This document shows positions 11,601 through 22,139 of a stretch of 64,000 nucleotides of DNA, in pieces; position 1 is the first letter of the stretch; each line of letters opens with the position of its first letter. The notes beneath the pieces are model-generated. The model did not search any database and was not told the DNA's origin. It saw only the letters and a list, made by a program, of their open reading frames with translations. The stretch covers positions 186,001 through 250,000 of the forward strand of contig JADANN010000452.1 of NCBI GenBank assembly GCA_018806985.1. Direction: 5' to 3'. The translations under genes were made by a program, and so were the position numbers. Source of the DNA: Angiostrongylus vasorum (lineage: Eukaryota; Nematoda; Chromadorea; Rhabditida; Metastrongylidae).

Positions 11601-14600
11601 TTCTAGTGTTGCAATTATTTCGCTGTGCCTTTAAAGTAACAACAGACCCTGAACAACGAAACATAATCTTGAATAGCACAGAACCGTCTTTTTTTTAGGG
11701 TAATTTATCTGTGGCAGAAGCTGGGCAAACTTTACAGTGAACAGAGGTGTCGTTTAATAAAACACATAGGGTCACGGATTCCACCTTACTCCGAACCAAC
11801 CTGTCTCCTCTTCCTTGCCGCGTTGGCATGTTGGTAACAGAGATATCTAGGGAAAGATTCCCATCCACAAAAGTCGGTAACTGCCTGTAGTGAAAACTTG
11901 GCAACCCTCTTGCACAGTTACGCCAGGAACATATGCACAGCCTATCCGACAGCAGTCAAAGTCATTTATGAAGAAGAACAAATCTTCAAGCAGCTACTTC
12001 ACTTAAATCCAAAGACCTCTGTGGATGATGGGTTCGACAAAACGAGTCGGATGAAAAAAAAAGTCATATTCGCACAAAACATGGTGTTCAGCTATGTTAA
12101 CAGATAAATAAAGGTATTGGCAGTATAAGAAAGGAGATCAGCACTCACCGTTTCCAAGGCTTCTACTCGTTTCACTTCAAGTTCGTTAACAATGATATCT
12201 ACTTCAGCAATAGACTGAAAAATAAGACAATCGCGTGGATAGCAACAAAGCAAAACTTGAGCATCATCTTATCCATTTAGATAGAGCAAAAGAGAGCAAC
12301 TAACCTCACGAATGCTTTCTTGACGTCGCATAACCGACTCGGCAGCGACATCCAGACGGCGGATTTTTTCGTGTATATCTTCAAGTTGATTCTAAACTAT
12401 TTGACATAAACAAAGAATAGCACCATTCATATATGGATAACTCCTCCCTTTCCTTAAATACATGACTAAATCCTGGAGAATAAAAATCGACTAAGCTACC
12501 TGCAACAGTGCGACATTGTCTTTCGTTTTAACGAAGAGAGACTCTACTTCTTCACGCTCCTTTATGAATTCAAGTAGCTTCTTTTGCTTTTGTGACAAGC
12601 CCTGTTGTAACAAATGTGATAACTAACAAACAAAACACGTTTGTGAAGTATGATATTAACCGAATACCGAGGCACCAGTGAAAACGGAAGAAGCACCTTC
12701 AAGAAACCCTTACCTCGTCCAGTTTTGCAAGTTCATCGTTCAATTCGCCGATCTGACCATTAATTTCAACCAAGCTGGCACGCTTAAATACATTCTCACA
12801 ATACCGGCCACATTGCAGTGGTAGTTATCACACTAGTAGGTACATCAAAAAAACACCGTACAAAACAAATACGTTCCTTGTTCTACTTTCGGTAAACCTT
12901 ACCATGTTATCTAAAATCGAACAATCGTCTTCCATCTGAAGCTGCTCAAGTCTTCGTTCTAGTGACCGATACAGACTTCGTAAGCTGTTAAGTTCATTCT
13001 CTACAGCAATACACTCTTGAAGTGCTTTCCCATATTTACGTTGTGTTGAGGTAAGTTCTGAGGCAGCCTAGATATTCGTTCGATAAAAAAATATAGCATT
13101 ATTAATAATTAACCAAGCTAATGATAATAATCCTCCCAACGGTTTACCGCCTCATCGTGGCTGGAAGGTGTTCTTGGGAGTCGGGCTGCGCTGTAGAGCG
13201 GAGGGCTCATGCACCTGGCACGGTCTCCCAAGCTGAGGAGTCCGGTGTTTCCATCGGGAAGCGTAGCTAAGAGTAAACTAATACCAGGATCCACCAGCGT
13301 CCTGGTACCAAACTAGTCGCATGGTGGCAAATCTCCCTCTGATACTGAAAGTTGGTGACTGCCTGTGGTGGTAATGAGCTTGGGCAGACTTCTGCCAGGA
13401 TGTCCTAGGGACTCCAGGAAACCACAATGCCTAAGCCAGCAAATCTCCGAAGAATGGAGATTATGCCGGGGTTCACACAACCGGTAAAGACGGGTCATCT
13501 AGGTATCCAAGTAGGTAATGATAATAATAATAAGTTGATGAAAACGAGCTGATCAACCTTTTTGACGTCGGCTTTCACTCTCGTGCTTTCATCTCGTAAT
13601 CGCGAAAGTTGAGCTTTCAGAGAGCTACAAAATGTCACCCTTGACACATAAAGCAAATTCGAAGAAAACGGTTATAAAGTGCAAAAATACAAAATTGTTT
13701 TAATTCCTAACACGACGTCCACATTAACAGCTTGATCAGAAAGGAACATTGTCCTCGGAGCGCCTCGGCAGGCATAAAAACGATAAAAACCTTCGTCACG
13801 ACGATTTCGTCCCATCGCCATGCCACCACTCGCAGTGAACGCACGAACACACTTGTCGGGACACTAGAAAAAATCATAGGATAAGAACATGCGTCAATCT
13901 ACACGAATCACTGCTTCAAGTAATATGCATTATTTTGTGGTTTAAGGGCGTGTGTAGCGCAGTCGTCGGAGGGGCCCTGCAATATATGCGGGATGAATCT
14001 CCGCGCCCCCTGGCTCATCAAGCCTTCCATCCCTCCCGTGTCGGGCAAATTGGTGCGACTTGTCTAGGAGTGTAGCAGCACTGGCTCGATATCATCGATG
14101 GGCCACCGCGAGTCACTGTAAAGGTCAATAAATGCATTCGGTCACCTCTAATGATGCTTAATGAAGTCGAATGCATGGCGCATCCCTCATGGATTGATCA
14201 ACGCTGAAAGCCTTTTACTTCGTGGTTTTACCACGTAACTGTGATACACGTACAATATAATGCAACCACTCAGCAGAAATCATAGAGATCATTCGGGAAA
14301 TATCTAACTGTTTCGGTGAGTTTAGTTGATTCTTCTTTCGAACACACTACTAACACTCTTTGGCCATTCAATAATGATCGCTTTTTCATGTTTTTGTTCT
14401 CTTGCGAAAGAACAAAATGCTAGTAAAACTTGGTACGTCTACCAAACTTCTAAGACTACATTTGACTCATGTCTTCAGTTGAAGGTAACTAATACCATTC
14501 CATCCATAATACGACGGGCGTCTTCATCAGTTTTAAGCAGTACTGTTCCTTCCACAGAGGCCATGTCGATCAAAACATTTCTAAAAGTTGTGTAAGTATT

Positions 14601-17600
14601 TGCTAACTTGAATTCTATAACCCATGACTTATAAAGGAAAAAACAACTAACGTCAGAATAAGTACTAACCTAATGACAGTGTCGTTAACTTCTATAACAC
14701 GGAGAATCGTATCCCATTCAGATGAAGGTTCATTGGAGCTCACATCGTGAGGAAGAACATCGAATCTAAAGAAGAAAACCATTACCAGCGGGCTATAGTG
14801 TTCCTTTATTAAGTCGTATTAACATACTTGGCAAAAAATAGCATTTGGTAAGACTCCAGCTACACCATTTGCTCTCATTATTCGCTCGAATACTTGGTGA
14901 TCACGTTTTGAATTAAACACAAATGATGATAAAAGGCGTCGAGTGGCTTCTTCAACCGCAAAGGTCCAACTTCTATCTCGCATTTTGACATGCATTCCTA
15001 ATAATTTTATCACATAAAGTACGAAGAGCAAATGAATCAGATAACAGCAATGTAATCTGACAAACCTATAGGTCCACGAGGTGAATACTCAAATTTGTCA
15101 GCATTCGCTTCCAAAATCTCCAAAATTTTTGGCACGTTCTCCCCAAACCTGCTTGAGAACTACGTAAAGTCATAAACTCATGTACAATAGAAACATTTTT
15201 TGAACGATGGTACGAGTAAAAGAAAGATACAAATTCCTACATAAGACGTCCGGAATCTATCGCATACCTCATGACAGCATTCTTCGTGGTCATTTCACAC
15301 CGATTAATTTCTTGTTCAAGATCCTTTATTTTCCCTAAAATTTCGTGAGATTCACGCACAACCTGAAACCGAAATACTTCCGGATAAACGACGACTGGTT
15401 TTTAAAAAAAATCAATAAAATACAAACATCCTTGCTCAATGGAAGAAATTATAAACCAGAAACTGCAAATAGTTCAGAACAAGTTCATACTTTGTCATTA
15501 CTAACAGAAGATTGCTCTTGACCTTTCTGTAGCTGATCGTGCTCTTGTTGAACTAGACGTAAGCGCTCAATAACCTCGGACTCCTAAAATGAAAAAAACA
15601 CTGGTGACGAACCGACTAAGCACAAAACAAATTCATCTTTAACGTGATGAGCTTCCAAAATCAACACAGGTCGAATGAAGATGAAGAAACATGAAGGAGC
15701 CTATCCGTTTCCTAAGTTATGCAGTTGTGCTTTAAAAAATCGAACCTTTGCAACCTATCAGTTGAAATCTACATGATTTAAAAGTAAGTAAGATTACGAC
15801 CTCACCTTTTCTGTAATCTCATCCAACCTTATTTTTATCTGCGATGCCTCTTGCTTCCGCTTTTCGCACTGGGATTCCTCTTTGAATTTTGCCATCTTCT
15901 CATTAAGACGATCACGTCGTTCTTCGTACGAGCTTCAAAACATAAACTTCCCTCAATATGGTAAGATTTACAAAACATTGAAATATGCAAAAGTGCACCT
16001 ACATTCTACTTCTTTCCAACCTCATTCGCTTCGTTTTCTCATCCGCTATTTCGTTGTTAACAATGCTGTGCAAAATAAAAAATGACGTCGCTATGACACA
16101 TTTAACAAAATAGATTCTAAGATCGATACCTGATCGTAGACTTCTTCTCATATATTAATTCTTTTAGTTTAGTCAGGCTATCGGATTCAACATCAATTCT
16201 TGACCGCACTGAAGAAGCCTCAACTACGCAATCCTGGAAATTAAAAAGAGCAATAAGAACAAGTTATTCGGAAACAACACTTGAGGCATGACATAAACTG
16301 AATGACGAAAAAACAAACATTCTTTTTTTTGCGCAGTTTCATCGATTCGCTTTCCTACGTGTTCCAACTCTTTTTCAAGCTTCCCTCGCTTCTCTCGCAC
16401 TTTTCCAATTGCCTTAAAATAATTTAGACATTACCAACACAAAGTTTTGGAGTAATGATGTCCAGAAATACTTGATTCCCTATAAAGTCTTTGTTAAGTT
16501 TACGCCGACTGCTACAACAAACACTCCGTATTCACTCTTAATTAAACGACCTAAAGTTGAAAGTATGTCGACCAAAAAAATTATGCACAAAAAATATGAA
16601 AGAAACAGAACTAAAGGGACTGATAACAGTGTGATATACTGCTGTCCTCTCACATCCCAATCAGCAAAACCCATAGATTGGATATATCAAGGAGTTGTAA
16701 ACTCAAAAACCTGAACTGCGTCTCTCAAAGGACACCATAACAGCATCCAGCCTATATCATTTTGCTCTTTGCGCATATCTTGAAGGATGCGTAATCGTTG
16801 ACGCTCTTCCACCATAGCTTGACACCGCCTAGAATACGATGCTAAGATCAACAGACAGGGAAGAAACGTATGAATGAAATGTATTGCATAAGGCACTCAA
16901 TTCCCTCATTTGTTCAATTCACATTTCACTAGTGTTCACCAACAGCAATTAGGTTGGTGAAATACGAAAAAACAACACAAATACTGCTCTAACCAATGAG
17001 CCAAAAATAAGGCATTCCATTTAGGAGAAACGCATAGACTAGAAGAAATAAAAAAAATTATGGTGCAATCGTATACTGAAAATTGTTACTACTTAGACAT
17101 CTCTGCATTCTCTGCAATCCAGTTACGCTCTAGCCCGGCTATCTGACGACTCCAATGAGAATTGACTCTACCAGTATTATACGTTATTCAAGACGAAATG
17201 AAAGTCCTCAAGCAGCATCCGAGGCCACATTTCGAAACAGGACGACCTTAGTAGATGATGAATGCGAGGAAACGAATCGAATGTGAAAGCGGTGGGATCA
17301 GCACTGTAGATGTGAGGACAGGTCGTATAAAATAAAATAAAATAACCATCACGATGCTTAGATATTTGCAGAACTTTGACCTCAAACAAACTTGAGCCAC
17401 AATTACCCTTTCCAGATGTTCATGTGTTACGCACGGCACCATTGGTGCCTTTGCTTTGTTAATGTCGATTTGTGCTCCCTAGACCATTCCCGATGACCAG
17501 TGACTGCTGATAGCAGCGGCAGATGCCGTCGTATATGAGAGGATAAAGGATAAAGCTCTTGGCGTTGATCAATCCCTGAGGGATGCTCCATGCATTCGAC

Positions 17601-18221
17601 TTCATTAAGCATCATTTGAAGGTGACTGAATGCATATCTGGCCTTCACAATGACTCGCGGTGGCCTACTGATGTACCGAGCCAGTGCTACTATCCTCCCA
17701 GACAAGTCTGTACCAATTTGCCGACTCCGGAGAGATGGAAGGCTTGGTGGGTCATGGGCGCGGGATCAATTCGTCGTGTGTGTTGCAGGGCCCCTCCGAC
17801 CACTGAGTCACACGCGCCCGTACATGAGAGAGAACCGAGAAAAACTCTTGAGATGTGAATCCCGATTATACCTACTTCTAGTGATTAATAGTAAGCAATA
17901 CGGAGTGTATAACATTTCCAGTAGAAAAGAACTAGCAAACGTTTTAATAAAACATTTAAAACAACATCCTTGGAACACTCTAGAAAAAAAAACGCTTGAC
18001 CAAAGAAGCCTCACCTTCTCATCTTTTCTAATTCTTCCTTCACTGATTTACAAATTGCTTCCACTCCAGCAATAATTACTTCACACTGTTCATAACAAGC
18101 TTTAGTATGTTCGAGCTCAGTAGCACACATAAAAATCTGAAAAATTTAATTTTGCTCACAAGTTCTACAGACTTTGAATCGCTGTATATATACCCACATA
18201 CATATGTATATACATGTGTAC

Positions 18222-18270
<49 letters not shown>

Positions 18271-19881
18271 TATATATATACTACATATATATAATTACCT
18301 GAAATAATCTCTCTGGCTTCATCTGATGCAAAAAATGACGAGATCTGTCTTGAGTCATCCAAAATATAGGATTATTGATTTGTATGCCGTATCGCATTAG
18401 CAACTGATCCAAATCGGCCTTCTTTTTCGAAACTAACACTTCTGAATGCTATTTTCATTCCCACAGTTTATTTTTTTAAAACAAGAGGGTCAGAAAAACT
18501 TGTCAGAACAATGAAAAACGAAGAACACAAAAAGAAAAAGGCACTAAGGTGGGTACTTTTCTTAACTGACCAGGCTCGTTCCCATCAGTACCAGCTATAC
18601 TTTTGAGAACATAAGTCGAACAAGACGTGGTAATCGTACGCTCTACAACCACAAAATCGCCATAGTCTGGATGACTAGACAGTCCTCGATTTGTGAGAAT
18701 CAGGCGGATTCTAGCTTTACTAAATGAAAGATTAATAAGAGAAGTAAAACGAATACCCTCAGAGATTTGTCGAAACCTACCACACCACAAATTTGATGAA
18801 CTCACCCGACCATACAAGACACTTGGAAGGGACGACTATCGGTGGCAAAGTGAAAATGAAATGATCAACAGAAGAAATTTACCTCCTGCCATCTTTGATA
18901 TACGTTTTTACAGAATTTCCACGATCGTTACTGTTTCCTCGACCACCCAGACCAATATTCATAGACGCAAAAAGTGCACTTTTCCCACCTTAAGCAAGAT
19001 TTCAGCACAAGGATAACCAATCAACACACAACTGACACTAAACTAAAACAGAATGTCATGAAAAAAAAGAACTTGCTTCCGTTTAGTCCTCCAATATAGA
19101 AGCAATTGTTACGTTGAGTGTCAAAGTCTACCTTTAAATGACCATGACACATAAAGTTTTCTAGCTCAACACCCGCTATTCGACCCGCCACTTCTATACA
19201 CGCTGAAATCTGCTTATACAACAAAATTATGAGAGTACGACCAATACAAACATGAGAGAACAAAATAATTCCCTTATAAAGCGAGGGTTCCTTCCAACGG
19301 TTTATCGCCTCATGGTAACTAGGTGTTCCTAAGTGCCGGGCTGTGATTCACAACTAGGGGATTCACTGCCCCAGCAGGGCCTCCCAAGGAGCCCCGCCTT
19401 TCCATCAGGAAGCCCGGCTAAAAAGTAGACCAATGCCAGGATCCACTATTGCTCTGGTATCAAACTAGTCGCATGGTAGCAAATCTCCCTCTGATCCACA
19501 GGTGCTGCGACAGCCAGTGGTGCTGACTACCTGGGGCAGACCTTAGCCAGGCTGACCTCGGGATTCCAGGGAACTACATTGGCTAAACCACCAAATCTCC
19601 GAAGAAATGGAGGTTATGCTGAAGCCCGCACAACCACTGAGGATGGGCCATCGAAGTATCCAAGCAAGTATGAAGCAAGGGTTACGGTGGATTAGCATGC
19701 AAAATTCTATGTTAGAAAGATGAAGACTATACCACTTACGTACAGCTAAGGGCCTACTAATAACTGATGAAGCGACAACAGTTCGCTTCAATTTAACCAC
19801 ATGCTCCTCATCGGCAATGTGGCTCGGCCGCTTTCTTGTGGGCACGACGTGCTGGTTCTCCACATCTTCAACGTTTTCCAT
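8681..19881 (-). CDS. smc-6: Structural maintenance of chromosomes protein 6 (29 exons)
   Basis: SMC6 is the ATPase and coiled-coil arm of the nuclear Smc5/6 complex, which acts in recombination repair and replication-fork processing. Exons in order: 19881-19740, 19202-19077, 18988-18883, 18719-18571, 18441-18299, 18136-18015, 16828-16711, 16412-16319, 16233-16130, 15932-15806, 15583-15491, 15362-15268, 15148-15066, 14997-14828, 14765-14670, 14580-14496, 13863-13712, 13624-13558, 13067-12903, 12782-12714, 12601-12500, 12391-12305, 12214-12149, 11545-11411, 11339-11243, 10131-10028, 9792-9671, 9030-8906, 8821-8681. The product is about 1093 aa, the usual size (human 1091). Visible: NFMCHGHL, Walker A GGLNGSGKSA (~85-92), Q-loop region [10 protein letters not shown], coiled coil, hinge (~473-665, [11 protein letters not shown] to [12 protein letters not shown]), second coiled coil, signature LSGGERSF (~1007) and Walker [12 protein letters not shown] (~1036). 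Intron 2 has a GC donor. Exons 8, 14 and 24 join in frame only with one base fewer in a homopolymer. Confidence 0.97.
9275..9652 (-). repeat. repeat D copy in smc-6 intron
   Basis: Between smc-6 exons 27 and 28. On the minus strand it starts at TTTGGATAGTTGGACGGCC and ends near GGCGGTAAACC. Same orientation as the other two repeat D copies inside this gene. Confidence 0.85.
10250..10995 (-). mobile_element. internally deleted Penelope-like element in smc-6 intron
   Basis: Flanked by inverted ends carrying the PLE terminal motif (10308-10370 and 10930-10985). Internal minus-strand sequence encodes a decayed GIY-YIG C-terminal segment: motifs [17 protein letters not shown] and EHLISEFK match the larger PLE at 40 kb. 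The reverse transcriptase is absent, so the copy is non-autonomous. It lies between smc-6 exons 25 and 26. Confidence 0.75.
10937..10975 (+). ncRNA. degenerate hammerhead-like motif (antisense end)
   Basis: Retains stem II 3' half and CCGCCGAAACGTCAAC, but CTGANGA has become a CAGGAAA-type sequence, so cleavage activity is not expected. Confidence 0.45.
11970..12065 (+). repeat. SINE-C, 3' fragment
   Basis: Partial copy in the smc-6 intron between exons 23 and 24. Recognisable by TCTTCAAGCAGC, GTGGATGATGG and a terminal GGATGAAAAAAAAA. Confidence 0.55.
13136..13515 (-). repeat. repeat D copy in smc-6 intron
   Basis: Lies between smc-6 exons 18 and 19; near full length, minus orientation, starting TTGGATACCTAGATGACCC on the minus strand. 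Confidence 0.85.
13947..14218 (+). repeat. SINE-A copy in smc-6 intron
   Basis: Head GGCGTGTGTAGCGCAGTCG, shared body and tail GGATTGATCAACGCTGAAAG. Antisense to smc-6, between exons 16 and 17. Confidence 0.87.
17120..17345 (+). repeat. SINE-C, 5'-truncated copy in smc-6 intron
   Basis: Begins at ACGCTCTAGCCCGGCTATC and keeps the 3' body (GAAAGTCCTCAAGCAGC, GCGAGGAAACGAATCGAATG), ending in a short (AAAAT)n run. Between exons 6 and 7. Confidence 0.78.
17530..17825 (-). repeat. SINE-A copy in smc-6 intron
   Basis: Minus-strand copy reading from GTGTGACTCAGTGGTCGGAG to a tail of repeated TTTATCC. Same intron as the SINE-C fragment just to its left. Confidence 0.88.
18222..18268. repeat. (TA)n microsatellite
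   Basis: A pure TA run of about 46 bp in the smc-6 intron between exons 4 and 5, bordered by TA-rich imperfect sequence. The Tyr/Ile-rich frames across it are not genes. Confidence 0.95.
19290..19668 (-). repeat. repeat D copy in smc-6 intron 1
   Basis: Near full length, between exons 1 and 2; begins on the minus strand with TTGGATACTTCGATGGCCC. Confidence 0.85.
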
Positions 19882-19905
19882 GACAGAAGTTGCCTAAATG
19901 TTACT
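19882..19905 (-). promoter_or_regulatory. candidate spliced-leader acceptor of smc-6
   Basis: Minus-strand AACATTTAG ends at 19894, 12 nt before the ATG; no upstream coding exon is evident. Confidence 0.5.
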
Positions 19906-20700
19906 ATTGGAGATAAAACTCAAAGGATAAGAAGAACTCTGTTATAAGGAAATAATTAAACACTACTTTAAGAAAATCTGACGCCTAGGTTTCAAAAAAT
20001 TTACGAAGTATTAAAAATGCACGCCTCAGCTGTTGTGCAATTACGGAACGACGTCAGAAAAGTGTTTCATGGTGATTGGGAAGTGGCTCTGGCAGGACTT
20101 GGAAGTCCAGGAGGCTTACACATTCTCTCAAACTGACTTCTAAATTGTCTGGTTATAAACTGTACATTATACTTTACAAATTTTTCTACCCTTTCTTGTC
20201 ATGTCGTGGAGAAACCTCGGAAAAAAATATGACATGGCCACCATTGTACTATTTTACTAGTTGTTGTGCTTGGAAGTACTACTTGATAAAACAGTGGTGC
20301 TTTTAGGTACTGCTGCTTATGTTTCCCTAATAGCAATTTACGTATCAGCATTTGTCCAGTACACCTCAATTGTATCCTCTGCAGAAGTTACTGCGAATAA
20401 TTTGGAATGTTGACGAATTCCATAGTAAGAAAGACGTGATGGGATACGTTTATACTGACACATGTGGATTTAAGCTCTTCCACAATGTAGATTTCAGATT
20501 TAATTAGAATCTAATTAATTGCGGAAGTCATGGGACGATCGATAAGTGTGGAGACATTACATAATGGTTGAGAGTCAATAATGTAAAGGAACCTTCTGTC
20601 CAAGTACCGTACTAACATGATTTACTGCTTCAGTGTGAAGGAACAGTGAGTACGTCATAATAAAAAAGATGTGAAAGTTACGGATATTATGTACTTTTAT
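19906..20700. other. intergenic, nothing recognised
   Basis: Upstream of smc-6. AT-rich sequence without a credible exon, repeat or RNA gene. The smc-6 promoter may lie here but I see no specific element. Confidence 0.5.
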
Positions 20701-20704
20701 CTAT

Positions 20705-21065
20705 TATGAAGAAAGCGGATAGCCCAGTGGTAATGATCCCGTTCATTACGCAGACGGCGCAACCTAACGTGACTCTGCTTTGACCACTCATCGGACCCAC
20801 CAAGTTGCTCATCCCACCTGGGGCGGAATCTATCTGTTCCATATGGGGACACAATAGCACGGGTATCTCAGAATCGAATCCAAAGAGAATCGACTCGATC
20901 GGCACTGAAGACATTCATAACCAAGGCAAAAATCCTCAATCAGAAGCCAGATTTACACGAAAAAAAGGTCGAAAAGCTTGTGGACGATGGATGCGGGAAA
21001 TGAACCGAATAAAAGGAGTGGCGGGATCCATACAAGGTGATCACGTGATATCCTGTCATATAATA
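20705..21065 (+). repeat. SINE-C, diverged copy
   Basis: Begins GCGGATAGCCCAGTGGTAAT (A-box-like), contains a B-box-like segment and the 3' landmarks AAAATCCTCAATCAGAAGCC and GTGGACGATGGATGCGGGAA. Confidence 0.65.
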
Positions 21066-21395
21066 GTAAGAAATATATTATGAATGAAGGAGAAAACTGG
21101 GCGAACAGGGACGTGGAAGGGGGTGACGCTTTTTGTATGGTAGAGCTCTCTGAGATCTCGAATAAGCGAGTCTTTCGTTGAGTGATGAACACAATTCGTA
21201 CTGTGCTGACTATACATCTTGTTGGATTATGTGGAGGGACCAATTACACATATTTTATACTCTATTATTTTATATTATTATTTATATTTTGCTTATTTTT
21301 TATGTTATAAAATTGATATCTATGGCTCATGCCATAGAAGTCTCACCATACAGTATGGGCGGAAATATTCCGAAACAACATGCAACCGACATAAA

Positions 21396-21612
21396 ATGAT
21401 AAAGGATAAAGTTGTCGAGGGTTGATCAAATCCCTGAAGGATGCACCATGCATTTGATTTCACCAAACGTCCTTGGAAGTAAATGAATGTATATCTTGCC
21501 TTTACAATGACTCCTGTTGGCCTACCGATGCATCGAGCCCAGTGCTGCTATCCTCCCAGACAAGTCCAGTACCAATTTGTCGCCCCCCTGCGGGATAGAA
21601 GGCTTAGTGCCA
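21396..21612 (-). repeat. SINE-A, truncated copy
   Basis: Minus-strand 3' two thirds of the element, from the GGCGACAAATTGG region to the TTTATCC tail. The tRNA-like head is missing. Confidence 0.78.
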
Positions 21613-22139
21613 AGGTTATTTGGAATAATCAACATCTTTTTAAGACATTTTTAAAGAAGATTTAAGGGATTGTTATAGTATTTCCAGAATTCCCCAGAGA
21701 CCTCGTGTAAGCTGGACAATCTTTAAAAATAGTGATTATTCATGCCGAGATTATGCGATGGTTTCCTTTAAAAAGTATTAGTTGGAATACTTGGACATTT
21801 CCTCATTTTAAGCTTACAAGCCTCGCAGGCTGCACTTCTATCTGTTGCTGGCAAAGTTCATCAATGAACTTAGCTTGCCTTATGCACAGTAACGTGTGAG
21901 AATTCCCAACTCACAAATCCTGTACGGCTGCGTTCAAATTCTACAAAATATCTTACCGAACCGAAATGTGTCAGAGATGGTCGAATGTCACCACCAAAGA
22001 AATTTAGTCGTTTGATTGCACTGTAGTATGTTTCTTTCGAATTTCTTTTGCCGATTTTTTATATATTTAGAAGCTCACAGGTGCAGTCATTTTGTGTTTC
22101 ACATTCACAATTCGTGACATTTCTTGAGAATTGCTGCAA
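21613..22139. other. intergenic, nothing recognised
   Basis: AT-rich spacer between a SINE-A and the first RTE copy; no exon or repeat identified. Confidence 0.45.

Noticed and set aside
18107..18362. Ile/Tyr-repeat frames on both strands
   Set aside because: They translate the (TA)n microsatellite; only 18299-18441 is coding, as smc-6 exon 5 in another context.
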